Positions 8,591 through 17,756 of a stretch of DNA of 64,000 nt are shown piece by piece. The notes beneath the pieces were generated by a model. That model did no database searches. It was not told the origin of the DNA and saw only the letters and a program-made list of their open reading frames with translations. A program made the position numbers and the translations under genes. The stretch spans positions 1-64,000 of the forward strand of contig JAGWVL010000002.1 in assembly GCA_018970885.1 (NCBI GenBank), written 5' to 3'. The stretch is from Actinomycetales bacterium (GTDB lineage: Bacteria > Actinomycetota > Actinomycetes > Nanopelagicales > Nanopelagicaceae). Position 1 is the stretch's first letter. Every line of letters begins with the position of its first letter.

Positions 8591-9268
8591 ATGCTCAATG
8601 AGCAGCTGGGCGTAACTCTCGATCCGGCTTTGCTTGAGTTAGCCTTTACTCACCGATCATTTGCATATGAATCGGGGAGCCAAGAAACAAATGAACGCCT
8701 TGAATTTCTTGGTGATTCAGTTCTCGGATTAATTGTTACCGAAGAGCTGTACAAAAGATTTCCAGATTTTGATGAAAGTCGTTTATCTCCATTGCGTTCA
8801 GGTGTTGTCAATATGCGCGCATTGGCAGATATTGCACGTGGATTAGAACTTGGCCAGTACATTCGCCTTGGTAAAGGTGAAGAGGTCACAAATGGGCGTG
8901 ATAAAAACTCTCTGTTAGCAGATGCTTTAGAAGCATTAATTGGCGCTATTTATTTGCAGTTTGGTTTTGAACGGTGCACCGAGATCGTCCGCAGATTAAT
9001 TACCCCAACGATGGATTCAGCGGTGGCACGCGGTGCCGGACTTGATGGTAAAACTGCGCTGCAAGAATTAGCTGCCACTTTAGGTAAGGGTGCACCGGAA
9101 TACATTGTCAGTGAAGAGGGTCCAGATCACGACAAGATTTTCACTGCGGTTGCGACATTAGCTGGGCAAGCGTTGAGCACCGGTACCGGAAAAAGCAAGC
9201 GAGAGGCTGAACAAGTCGCCGCCCGCGCTGCTTATGAGGCTTTAAAAACCGCCAATCTGCAAGGCTAA
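8591..9268 (+). CDS. rnc: Ribonuclease III
   Basis: Double-strand-specific endoribonuclease for rRNA processing and mRNA turnover. The 225 residues have the RNase III signature ERLEFLGDSVLG, the second acidic site in DALEALIGAIY, and a C-terminal dsRNA-binding domain (about residues 155-222, with the GKSKREAEQVAARAAYEAL helix). ATG start 10 bases after rpmF. Catalytic residues appear intact. The fpg/mutM gene that lies between rnc and smc in mycobacteria is absent. Confidence 0.97.
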   Translation: MLNEQLGVTLDPALLELAFTHRSFAYESGSQETNERLEFLGDSVLGLIVTEELYKRFPDFDESRLSPLRSGVVNMRALADIARGLELGQYIRLGKGEEVTNGRDKNSLLADALEALIGAIYLQFGFERCTEIVRRLITPTMDSAVARGAGLDGKTALQELAATLGKGAPEYIVSEEGPDHDKIFTAVATLAGQALSTGTGKSKREAEQVAARAAYEALKTANLQG

Positions 9269-9296
9269 GTTCGCCAAAATCACGCTCAATAGGCGA

Positions 9297-9302
9297 TAGG
9301 TT
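9297..9302 (+). promoter_or_regulatory. Leaderless -10 hexamer of smc
   Basis: TAGGTT ends 6 bases before the smc GTG with no Shine-Dalgarno sequence, matching the window-wide TANNNT pattern and supporting GTG 9309 as the start. Confidence 0.55.
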
Positions 9303-9308
9303 TACCGC

Positions 9309-12300
9309 GTGTATTTGAAGAGTATGACACTCAAGGGCTTTAAGTCCTTCGCATCGGCAACCACTCTTCACCTTGAACCTGGAATTACTTGCGTGGTTGG
9401 CCCCAATGGTTCGGGTAAGTCCAATGTTGTTGATGCTCTCACCTGGGTTATGGGTGAGCAAGGCGCAAAATCACTTCGTGGCGGCAAGATGGAAGATGTC
9501 ATTTTTGCTGGAACTAGTGGGCGTGCACCACTGGGTCGAGCAGAAGTTTCACTCACGATCGATAACTCAGATGGTGCTTTACCAATTGATTACACCGAGG
9601 TCACGATTTCCAGAATTTTGTTCCGTAATGGACAAAGTGAGTACCAAATAAATGGTGAAGCCTCACGCTTATTAGACATTCAAGAACTGCTGAGTGATTC
9701 GGGTATCGGCCGCGAAATGCACGTGATTGTCGGGCAGGGCCAACTTGATGCGATCTTGATGGCAACTCCTGAAGAGCGCAGAGGCTTCATTGAAGAGGCC
9801 GCAGGAGTTCTTAAACACCGGAAACGTAAAGAGAAAGCGCTTCGCAAATTAGATTCAATGCAAGCAAATCTTGCGCGTGTACAAGATTTAACAGTTGAGC
9901 TACGCCGACAACTTCGCCCATTGGGTAAGCAAGCAGAGGTTGCAAAGAAAGCGGCCACGATTCAAGCTGATCTTCGCGATGCAAAACTTCGTCTTTTAGC
10001 CGATGACTTTATTTCGATGTCCAAGACTTTAGAGCTTGAAGTTGCAGATGAGAATGCCTTACGCGAACGCAGAACTTTAGTTGAAAATGATCTTGATGTG
10101 ATTAGGCGTCGAGAAGAAGAGTTGGATGCCCAAGCTGCACATGAAGGTCCATTACTTCTTGCTGCGCAGGAAACGTTCTACAACTTAAACTCATTACGTG
10201 AAAAGTTCCGCGGAACCCAAAGCCTGGCGCAGGAGCGTTCACGTTTCCTCAATGAAGAAGCCGAGGAAGCGCGTACTTCAGGTCGTGATCCCGAAAGTTT
10301 GGATGCAGAAGCTCGAGCACTTCGATTAGAAGAGTCCCAGTTGCGTGCTGACGTTGTTGCAGCGCAACAACAATTGCTACAAGCAACAAGTGCGCTTTCA
10401 CAAGCAGAGATCGCGCTTAAAAGCGATGAAGACACCATCGCTGCAGCAATGCGGGCTATTGCTGATGCGCGAGAGGGAACTGCCCGCCAAGAGGGACATA
10501 TCAAATCCCTTAATGCTCGACTTGAGGCAATTGCTGAGGAAATTGCTCGACTCATCAAGGCACGCGATGAGGCGCAAGCTCGCGTTGATCAAGCAAAGCG
10601 TGAGTACGCATCTTATGAACTCGAAATTGCAAGTGCAGATTCTGGTGAATTAGGTCTGGATTCACAATATGAAAACTCAAAGTCTGCGCTAGAAACCGCG
10701 AGAGCAAAGCTCTCTGATCTAGTCGAGGCAGAACGTGCTGCAGATCGTGAGCGGAATGCTGTTGAATCAAAGCTTGAAGCGATGAAGTTGACCTCGCAAA
10801 CACGTGATGGAGCTTCAGCACTTCTACGTGATTCACGCGGAGTTTCGATCCTTGGAAGCATCGCAGGGTTGATCGAAATTGATAATGGATGGGAAGCAGC
10901 AGCCGCCGCCGCGCTTGGAGCTTTGGCCGATGCGCTCGTGGTGAAGGATCTTTCATCAGCTGTTACCGCATTGACTACATTGCGTAATGAAAATCTTGGT
11001 CAAGCAGATGTACTGGTGTTTGAACAGGGACAAGGATCAAATACATCAATCCCATCTGGGCTAAATCCACTATCTGCACATGTTCGTTCATCATCAATTG
11101 GTGATTTGATCACATCGCTTTTGTCATCAACAGTTGTTGCTGAAAATGCCAACGCTGCAGAAGCAATTTTGAGGTCTCACCCTGCAGTGACAGTTGTGAC
11201 TCGTGAAGGAGATCTTGTTTCTCGTGATCGTGCGCGTGGTGGATCAAAATCCTCATCTTCACTTATCGAAATCTCGGCACTTGTCGATGAGTTGGAAACC
11301 AAACTCCAAGAGATTACCCACAAATGTGATCGCCTCAAGTTTGAAATTTCAGCTGCAAGCGCCGAAGTTGCAGCTCGTCAAGCAGATTTTGATGCTGCAC
11401 TTTCAAAGCTCAACGAGTCTGACGCTCGCATAGCCGCGCTAACGGAACAACTTGCAGTTTCTGGTCAAAATATGAAGTCTGCAATGGCAGAGGTTGAGCG
11501 TTTGAATACCTCAATCAATGAGGCAACAGCTGCAAAATCTCGCGATGAAGGAGAAATTGCAATTGCACAATCTCAACTGCAACAGCGTGGAGAGGTTGCA
11601 GAGCCAGATCACTCACGTACCGAAGTTCTTCGCAACCAAGTTTCAGTCGCTCGTACCTCTGAAGTTGAGGCACGTCTTGCAGTTCGCACCATTGAAGAGC
11701 GCGTAGATTCAGTCTCAGCACGTGCACTTGCCCTAGAGCAGTCCGCACAAGCAGAGCGCGATGCTTCAGAGCGAGCAATTGTGCGACGTAGCGCACGTGC
11801 ACGAGCCGCGGTAATTTCTCAAGCAGTAGCAGAGGCTGCTTATGAAGTTTTGATTCATATCGAACGCTCTATCGCTAAAGCTGCGACAGAGCGTGGTCGC
11901 CTGGAAGAGTCTCGTGCAGCCCGCGAGGGCGAAACTTTGACTGTCCGCACACGTGGAAGAGAGCTTGCATCTGAGCTCGAACAATTAACATCGAGTGTTC
12001 ATAAGGATGAGATTGCACGTGCTGAACAGCGATTGCGAATTGAAACTTTGGAAGCAAAGACGGTTGAAGAGTTTGGCATTGATACCACTACTTTAATCAA
12101 TGAGTATGGTCCCGAAAATGATGTTCCAACTTTCCATGAAACCGAAAATGGTGAAATCATCTCAACGGAGATGATTCCATACCGTCGCGATCAGCAAGAA
12201 AAGAGGTTGGCATCTGCTGAGCGCTCATTGAACCTGCTCGGAAAGATCAACCCGCTCGCACTTGAGGAGTACACATCACTTGAAGAGCGCCTAAAGTTCC

Positions 12301-12845
12301 TTGCTGAACAGTTAGAGGATTTGAAAAATACAAAGAAGGATCTTTTGGATATCGTCAAAGAGGTTGATGACCGAGTTCAATCAATCTTTATGGAAGCGTA
12401 TGAAGAGACTGCTAAGCATTTCGAAGATATCTTTGCTCGACTCTTTCCAGGTGGAGATGGTCGCTTAATCTTGACCGATCCAGATAACCCATTGACTACA
12501 GGAGTTGATGTTGAAGCTCGTCCACCAGGCAAGCGCATAAAGCGACTCTCCTTGCTTTCAGGTGGAGAAAAGTCCCTGACAGCCGTGGCCATGCTTGTTG
12601 CAATCTTCAAAGCTCGTCCCAGCCCCTTCTACGTACTTGATGAGGTTGAGGCCGCACTTGATGATGTAAACCTAGGCCGTTTGTTGGGCGTTTTCGAGGA
12701 ACTTCGTGAAAACTCTCAGCTGATCATCATTACCCACCAAAAGCGCACCATGGAGATTGCAGATGCTTTGTATGGCGTAACAATGCGTGGTGATGGGGTT
12801 ACTGAAGTTATTTCACAACGCCTGCGCGAATCTGACGCAAGTTAA
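9309..12845 (+). CDS. smc: Chromosome segregation protein SMC
   Basis: Condensin ATPase that compacts and segregates the chromosome. The 1178 residues follow the full SMC plan. The N-terminal head starts V-Y-L-K-S-M-T-L-K-G-F-K-S-F with Walker A GPNGSGKSN (around residue 33). A first coiled coil runs to about residue 500, and the hinge lies around 505-660 (SRGVSILGSIAGLIEI). A second coiled coil leads to the C-terminal head with signature LSGGEKSLTAVA and Walker B FYVLDEVEAALDD. Length is normal. Start is GTG. ftsY follows after 11 bases, the usual order. Confidence 0.98.
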   Translation: MYLKSMTLKGFKSFASATTLHLEPGITCVVGPNGSGKSNVVDALTWVMGEQGAKSLRGGKMEDVIFAGTSGRAPLGRAEVSLTIDNSDGALPIDYTEVTISRILFRNGQSEYQINGEASRLLDIQELLSDSGIGREMHVIVGQGQLDAILMATPEERRGFIEEAAGVLKHRKRKEKALRKLDSMQANLARVQDLTVELRRQLRPLGKQAEVAKKAATIQADLRDAKLRLLADDFISMSKTLELEVADENALRERRTLVENDLDVIRRREEELDAQAAHEGPLLLAAQETFYNLNSLREKFRGTQSLAQERSRFLNEEAEEARTSGRDPESLDAEARALRLEESQLRADVVAAQQQLLQATSALSQAEIALKSDEDTIAAAMRAIADAREGTARQEGHIKSLNARLEAIAEEIARLIKARDEAQARVDQAKREYASYELEIASADSGELGLDSQYENSKSALETARAKLSDLVEAERAADRERNAVESKLEAMKLTSQTRDGASALLRDSRGVSILGSIAGLIEIDNGWEAAAAAALGALADALVVKDLSSAVTALTTLRNENLGQADVLVFEQGQGSNTSIPSGLNPLSAHVRSSSIGDLITSLLSSTVVAENANAAEAILRSHPAVTVVTREGDLVSRDRARGGSKSSSSLIEISALVDELETKLQEITHKCDRLKFEISAASAEVAARQADFDAALSKLNESDARIAALTEQLAVSGQNMKSAMAEVERLNTSINEATAAKSRDEGEIAIAQSQLQQRGEVAEPDHSRTEVLRNQVSVARTSEVEARLAVRTIEERVDSVSARALALEQSAQAERDASERAIVRRSARARAAVISQAVAEAAYEVLIHIERSIAKAATERGRLEESRAAREGETLTVRTRGRELASELEQLTSSVHKDEIARAEQRLRIETLEAKTVEEFGIDTTTLINEYGPENDVPTFHETENGEIISTEMIPYRRDQQEKRLASAERSLNLLGKINPLALEEYTSLEERLKFLAEQLEDLKNTKKDLLDIVKEVDDRVQSIFMEAYEETAKHFEDIFARLFPGGDGRLILTDPDNPLTTGVDVEARPPGKRIKRLSLLSGGEKSLTAVAMLVAIFKARPSPFYVLDEVEAALDDVNLGRLLGVFEELRENSQLIIITHQKRTMEIADALYGVTMRGDGVTEVISQRLRESDAS

Positions 12846-12856
12846 GGCGTTGCACG

Positions 12857-13693
12857 ATGGGTCTTTTTAGTAAGTTCATCGCCAAGATAAAGGGCACCAA
12901 TGATTTTTCCCCAGCGGATTGGGCTGAACTTGAACAGGAGCTCCTTTCATCTGATGTTGGACCACGTCTTGCTCAGCAGTTTTTAGAGGCTGCAAAGAAG
13001 GTAAAGAGTGAGAACGCTGAGGAAGCGCTCCTGGAAATTTTGACAAAGAGCCTGTCTTCTAACTCTCATGAACCAATACTTGGTGAAGCAACAACGACAA
13101 TCATGGTGGTTGGGGTTAACGGCACAGGTAAAACTACATCAGTTGCAAAGTTAGCATCGTATTACAAGCGAAATGGAAAGAGCGTTGTGCTGGCAGCAGG
13201 TGACACCTTTCGAGCGGCAGCGGTTGATCAATTAATGACTTGGGGAGATCGAATTGGAGTTGCTGTTATATCCGGAAAAGTTAATGGGGATCCGGCGTCT
13301 GTCGCCTTTGATGGAGCGAAAAACGCGCAAAATTCCAACAGTGATATTTTCATCATCGATACGGCAGGTCGCTTGCATAATAAAAGTGATTTGATGGCTG
13401 AACTTTCAAAGGTAAAGCGGGTTGTCGAAAAGATTTTACCTATCAATGAAGTGCTTTTAGTAATTGATGCAACAACGGGTCAAAATGGATTAAAACAAGC
13501 AAAGATCTTCACTGAAAGTGTTGAAGTGACTGGAATTGTCCTAACTAAATTAGATGGGAGCGCTAAGGGCGGGGTAGCTCTGGCTATCGAGGCCGAGCTA
13601 GGGATTCCCATTAAGTGGGTCGGAACAGGGGAGTCCGAGGGGGATTTTGCTCCTTTTGAGGCTCAGAGCTATGTCAAGGGGCTACTGGCGTAA
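12857..13693 (+). CDS. ftsY: Signal recognition particle receptor FtsY, short form
   Basis: Membrane-side GTPase that receives SRP-ribosome complexes. The 278 residues contain only the N and G domains: N-domain helices (residues 1-75), G1 GVNGTGKTTS, DTFRAAAVDQL, G3 DTAGR and G4 TKLDGSAKGG. The acidic A domain or membrane helix that precedes NG in many bacteria is missing, so the protein begins almost directly at the NG core (M-G-L-F-S-K-F). Membrane contact would rest on this short amphipathic N-terminus. Its partner Ffh is encoded 4 kb downstream. Confidence 0.96.
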   Translation: MGLFSKFIAKIKGTNDFSPADWAELEQELLSSDVGPRLAQQFLEAAKKVKSENAEEALLEILTKSLSSNSHEPILGEATTTIMVVGVNGTGKTTSVAKLASYYKRNGKSVVLAAGDTFRAAAVDQLMTWGDRIGVAVISGKVNGDPASVAFDGAKNAQNSNSDIFIIDTAGRLHNKSDLMAELSKVKRVVEKILPINEVLLVIDATTGQNGLKQAKIFTESVEVTGIVLTKLDGSAKGGVALAIEAELGIPIKWVGTGESEGDFAPFEAQSYVKGLLA

Positions 13694-13700
13694 CCCAGAT

Positions 13701-13736
13701 GTAACACAAGAACGCTTTTTGTCACCAACCTGAAAC
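13701..13736 (+). promoter_or_regulatory. GlnR-like box upstream of amt
   Basis: GTAAC (13701-13705), GAACG (13710-13714), GTCAC (13721-13725) and GAAAC (13732-13736). The last three sites are each separated by exactly 6 bases, and the GTCAC-n6-GAAAC half matches the known actinobacterial GlnR consensus (gTnAC-n6-GaAAC) perfectly. The first site is shifted by 2 bases. The box is 90 bases before the amt start. GlnR control of amt-glnK-glnD is established in other actinobacteria; here it is inferred. Confidence 0.7.
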
Positions 13737-13825
13737 CCAGTGCGCCCTTCTTTGTAACTGGGGCTCGACAAGGTTTGCCCATCTCAATGGCGAGAAATCT
13801 CTCGACACAAATTAGGTGGTCTTTC

Positions 13826-15115
13826 ATGGAGGAAGTAGTTATCAATACCGGCGATACCGCATGGATGTTAATCAGTACAGGTCTTGTTGTTCTTATGATT
13901 CCCGGGCTTGCACTGTTTTACGGTGGCATGGTTCGTGTGAAGAGCGTTCTGAACATGATGATGATGTCATTTGGCGCTCTAGCAGTTGTCTTTGTTCTAT
14001 GGATTGCATTTGGTTTCTCGATGGTCTTTGGAGACTCAATTGGAGGAAAAGGTTTAATCGGAGATGTCAGTCAATTTTCATTTTTGAATGGACTTGATAA
14101 CTCTACAGCTTTGATTGGGACTATTCCGGCTGCGGTATTTATCGCCTTTCAAGGTATCTTCGCTGCAATTACAGTTGCCTTGATTTCTGGTTCTATTGCA
14201 GATCGCGCGAAGTTTGGCGCATGGATGGTTTTTGCAGGTATCTGGGCAACGCTTGTGTACTTCCCAGTTGCTCACTGGGTATTTGCATTTGATAACTTTG
14301 TCGCAAAAACTGGTGGCTGGATTGCAAATGATCTTGGTGCACTGGACTTTGCAGGTGGAACTGCGGTACACATCAATGCAGGAGCAGCAGGCTTAGCACT
14401 TGCTCTTATTTTAGGAAAGCGTGTGGGCTTCGGAAAGATTCCGATGCGTCCACATAGCTTGCCTTTAGTAATGCTAGGTGCTGCACTCTTGTGGTTCGGC
14501 TGGTTTGGTTTCAACGCTGGTTCGGCAGTTGCATCCAATGGAACTGCAGGTCTAGCACTTCTCAACACAATCGCTGCAACTACAGCTGCAGTTCTTTCTT
14601 GGTTACTTGTTGAAAAAATCCGAGATAGTCACGCAACAAGTCTTGGTGCAGCATCAGGCGTAGTTGCAGGTTTGGTTGCCATTACTCCAGCGTGTGCTGC
14701 TGTAAACGCAAGTGGTGCTTTGATAATTGGCGTGGTAGCGGGTGCGCTTTGTGCACTTTCAGTGGGTCTTAAGTTCAAGCTCGGATATGATGATTCTCTA
14801 GATGTTGTTGCCGTTCACCTTGTTGGCGGAATCGTCGGAACAATCATGATTGGTTTTGTCGGCGTCGATGTTGGTCTATTCAACGGTGGCGGAACAGACC
14901 AGCTTGTAAAGCAGGCTATTGGAGCGGGCGCTGTTCTCGTGTACTCCTTTATTGCAACATTGATTATCGGCAAGATTGTGGATCTAACTATCGGATTTAG
15001 AATTACCAATAATCAAGAGCTTGCGGGCATTGACGTAGCAATTCATGCTGAGCGTGCATACGAACTAACAGATAACAGCCAGGGCAGCGTCCTTGGATTC
15101 TCGAAGGGGGCATAA
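13826..15115 (+). CDS. amt: Ammonium transporter
   Basis: Inner-membrane Amt/MEP/Rh channel for ammonium uptake, 429 residues and about 11 membrane spans. The twin pore histidines lie in AVHINAGAAG and AVHLVGGIVG, and the phenylalanine gate region is conserved. The frame runs back to a TTG at 13775, but ATG 13826 is preferred: AGGTGG sits 6 bases upstream and M-E-E-V-V-I-N-T gives a normal periplasmic N-terminus before the first span. A GlnR-like box lies upstream. Three bases separate it from glnB, so PII and the transporter are co-expressed, as expected for PII-gated Amt. Confidence 0.97.
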   Translation: MEEVVINTGDTAWMLISTGLVVLMIPGLALFYGGMVRVKSVLNMMMMSFGALAVVFVLWIAFGFSMVFGDSIGGKGLIGDVSQFSFLNGLDNSTALIGTIPAAVFIAFQGIFAAITVALISGSIADRAKFGAWMVFAGIWATLVYFPVAHWVFAFDNFVAKTGGWIANDLGALDFAGGTAVHINAGAAGLALALILGKRVGFGKIPMRPHSLPLVMLGAALLWFGWFGFNAGSAVASNGTAGLALLNTIAATTAAVLSWLLVEKIRDSHATSLGAASGVVAGLVAITPACAAVNASGALIIGVVAGALCALSVGLKFKLGYDDSLDVVAVHLVGGIVGTIMIGFVGVDVGLFNGGGTDQLVKQAIGAGAVLVYSFIATLIIGKIVDLTIGFRITNNQELAGIDVAIHAERAYELTDNSQGSVLGFSKGA

Positions 15116-15457
<342 letters not shown>

Positions 15458-15467
15458 ACTTACTCTC

Positions 15468-17744
15468 ATGAGTACCCGGGAGAGACGAGATCGATCGAAC
15501 GAGAGTGATCGATTTCTATCTCAACTGTTTCACAAGGCTCTCCAAGACCTTGGTGATGCAGAACTGGGCAAGGAGATAGCACTCGCCGCGGTCGGAGGTT
15601 ATGGTCGCGGCGAGTTATCTCCCGGTTCAGATTTAGATATCTTATTTATACACTCCGGAAGAGTTTCATCGGAAAAACTCAAAGCATTTGTCAACGAGGT
15701 GCTGTACCCATTGTGGGATACCAAGAGCGTGGATCATTCTGTTAGGACCCGGAGTGAAACTAGAGATGCCGCAACATCAGATTTACGTGTAGCGACGGGC
15801 TTATTAGATATACGATGCATCACGGGTAACACCGATCTTGTAGCCCATGTTCAAAGTGATGCTTTGGAGTTATGGCGCAAAAACGCAAAAGACAATTTGC
15901 AAGAGTTACACAAGAGTTTGAAGCAGCGCCACACACGTGCAGGCGAATTGGCATATTTACTGGAGCCAGATCTGAAAGAGGCTCGTGGAGGTTTGCGAGA
16001 TATTCAAGCCCTACGTGCAATCGCTTTATCTGGGGTGGTTACTGTTCCGCTAGAGAAAATCAGTTGGGCTGAATCAACCTTAAATAATGTGCGTGAATCC
16101 TTGCATTTAGCAAGTGGTCGTGGAAAGGATCGCTTGTTATTTCAAGAGCAGGACAAAGTTGCAGATCTTCTAAAGTATGCTGATGCAGATGCAATGATGG
16201 GAGACGTTGCACGTGCTGCGCGTTCTGTAGATTATTTGCTTGATTACACCTGGCACACGCTTGAACATAAGGGCAAAGATGGACTGGGACGGATTCTGAA
16301 ACGACCTCGTGTGGTAACAGTTGCAAAAAATGTGAGTTCTTCAAATCGAGAGATTGTCATAGATCCCATTACCTCGTTCAATGATGATCCTGTAGTTGGT
16401 TTAAGGGCTGCGGCGACAGCTGCCCAACTTGGTTTGCCGCTGTCCCTCGATACCTGCACCGAATTATCAGAAGCCCTAAAAAAAGGTGAAGGTGTGCTCA
16501 GTAACCCGTGGCCTAGTGAAGCCCGTGAACTGTTAATTACTTTGATCGGTGCAGGCGAGGCGATGGTAGGTATTTTTGAAATATTAGATCAAGAGGAGAT
16601 CATCTTTCATTGGATTCCCGAGTGGATGAGCGTTAGGTCTTTGCCACAGCGCAATGCGCTGCACCGTCACACTGTGGATCGACATATGGTCGAAACCGCG
16701 GTTCATGCCGCTGCCTTAACTCGAAAGGTTCAGCGCCCCGACTTACTGTTGTTTGCTGCACTATTTCACGATATCGGCAAAGGTACTCAAGAGGATCACT
16801 CAGAACGAGGAGTTCGATTAATTGAACCAATCGCCCACCGCATTGGATTTGATGCAAAAGATATTGAGATCCTGAAGAATTTGGTGCTACATCATCTTTT
16901 ATTGTCATCGACTGCAACCCGACGCGATCTAGATGACCCAGCCACAATTGCATCTGTTGTTTCAGCAATTCCAGATGTCAACACCTTAGAGCTTCTTCAC
17001 GCGTTGAGTATCGCCGATGGCGAAGCAACCGGAAGTGCCGGTTGGAGCGAGTGGAAAGCAACTCTGGTCAATGATTTAGTGCAAAGAGTTAAACAGGCTA
17101 TGGCAGGTGCTGAAGTTGCCCAACAACCAGAGGTTAGCCAAGAACAAATTGCGCAAGCAGAAAAGGGTGTCCTGCGAGTTACGTTGGAGGAACATTCAAG
17201 TGGGTACGCGATTGAAGTTATCTCTCCTGATAAGCCAGGCCTGCTATCGATTGTTGCTGGTGTATTCAATATTTCTCGATTAGATGTTAAATCTGCTCGT
17301 ACTAAAACACTTGGAAATTCAGCGGTAATGAATTGGATCGTGACACCTGAACCGCACGCACCAGAGATCACCAATACAAAACTGCACGAATTAATCGCTG
17401 CAGCTCTTGTTGACTCTAAAAATGTTGAGGAAAAACTCTTTGCCCGAGCAGCCGCCTACGCTTCAATCCCTACAATTCCAGTCCCGGACCCTGAGGTTGA
17501 GATAATTAACGATGCCGCTACTGATGCAACCGTTATTGAAGTCCGCAGTCATGACAGACCTGGACTGCTCTTTAGAATTGGCGCTGCAATCACACAATCA
17601 AAGATTGACATTCGATCTGCCATTGTTACTACTCTCGGAGCAGAGGCGATTGATACCTTGTATGTCACAGAATTAACAGGTGGTCCACTTTCACATGAGC
17701 GTGCGAACGAGGTCGCTTCGCATCTCAAGCAGGCCTTGAAGTAG
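15468..17744 (+). CDS. glnD: [Protein-PII] nucleotidyltransferase / deadenylylase
   Basis: Bifunctional enzyme that modifies and demodifies PII at Tyr51. The 758 residues are arranged in order: nucleotidyltransferase (GGYGRGELSPGSDLDILF, around residue 45), the GlnD linker, an HD phosphohydrolase domain (HRHTVDRHMVE ... ALFHDIGKG, residues about 400-520), and two C-terminal ACT domains (about 570-650 and 680-757) that sense glutamine. All catalytic motifs are intact. ATG start, with TAGACT 7 bases upstream, suggesting an internal leaderless promoter within the amt operon. Confidence 0.96.
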   Translation: MSTRERRDRSNESDRFLSQLFHKALQDLGDAELGKEIALAAVGGYGRGELSPGSDLDILFIHSGRVSSEKLKAFVNEVLYPLWDTKSVDHSVRTRSETRDAATSDLRVATGLLDIRCITGNTDLVAHVQSDALELWRKNAKDNLQELHKSLKQRHTRAGELAYLLEPDLKEARGGLRDIQALRAIALSGVVTVPLEKISWAESTLNNVRESLHLASGRGKDRLLFQEQDKVADLLKYADADAMMGDVARAARSVDYLLDYTWHTLEHKGKDGLGRILKRPRVVTVAKNVSSSNREIVIDPITSFNDDPVVGLRAAATAAQLGLPLSLDTCTELSEALKKGEGVLSNPWPSEARELLITLIGAGEAMVGIFEILDQEEIIFHWIPEWMSVRSLPQRNALHRHTVDRHMVETAVHAAALTRKVQRPDLLLFAALFHDIGKGTQEDHSERGVRLIEPIAHRIGFDAKDIEILKNLVLHHLLLSSTATRRDLDDPATIASVVSAIPDVNTLELLHALSIADGEATGSAGWSEWKATLVNDLVQRVKQAMAGAEVAQQPEVSQEQIAQAEKGVLRVTLEEHSSGYAIEVISPDKPGLLSIVAGVFNISRLDVKSARTKTLGNSAVMNWIVTPEPHAPEITNTKLHELIAAALVDSKNVEEKLFARAAAYASIPTIPVPDPEVEIINDAATDATVIEVRSHDRPGLLFRIGAAITQSKIDIRSAIVTTLGAEAIDTLYVTELTGGPLSHERANEVASHLKQALK

Positions 17745-17756
17745 TCTTCCCTCCTT

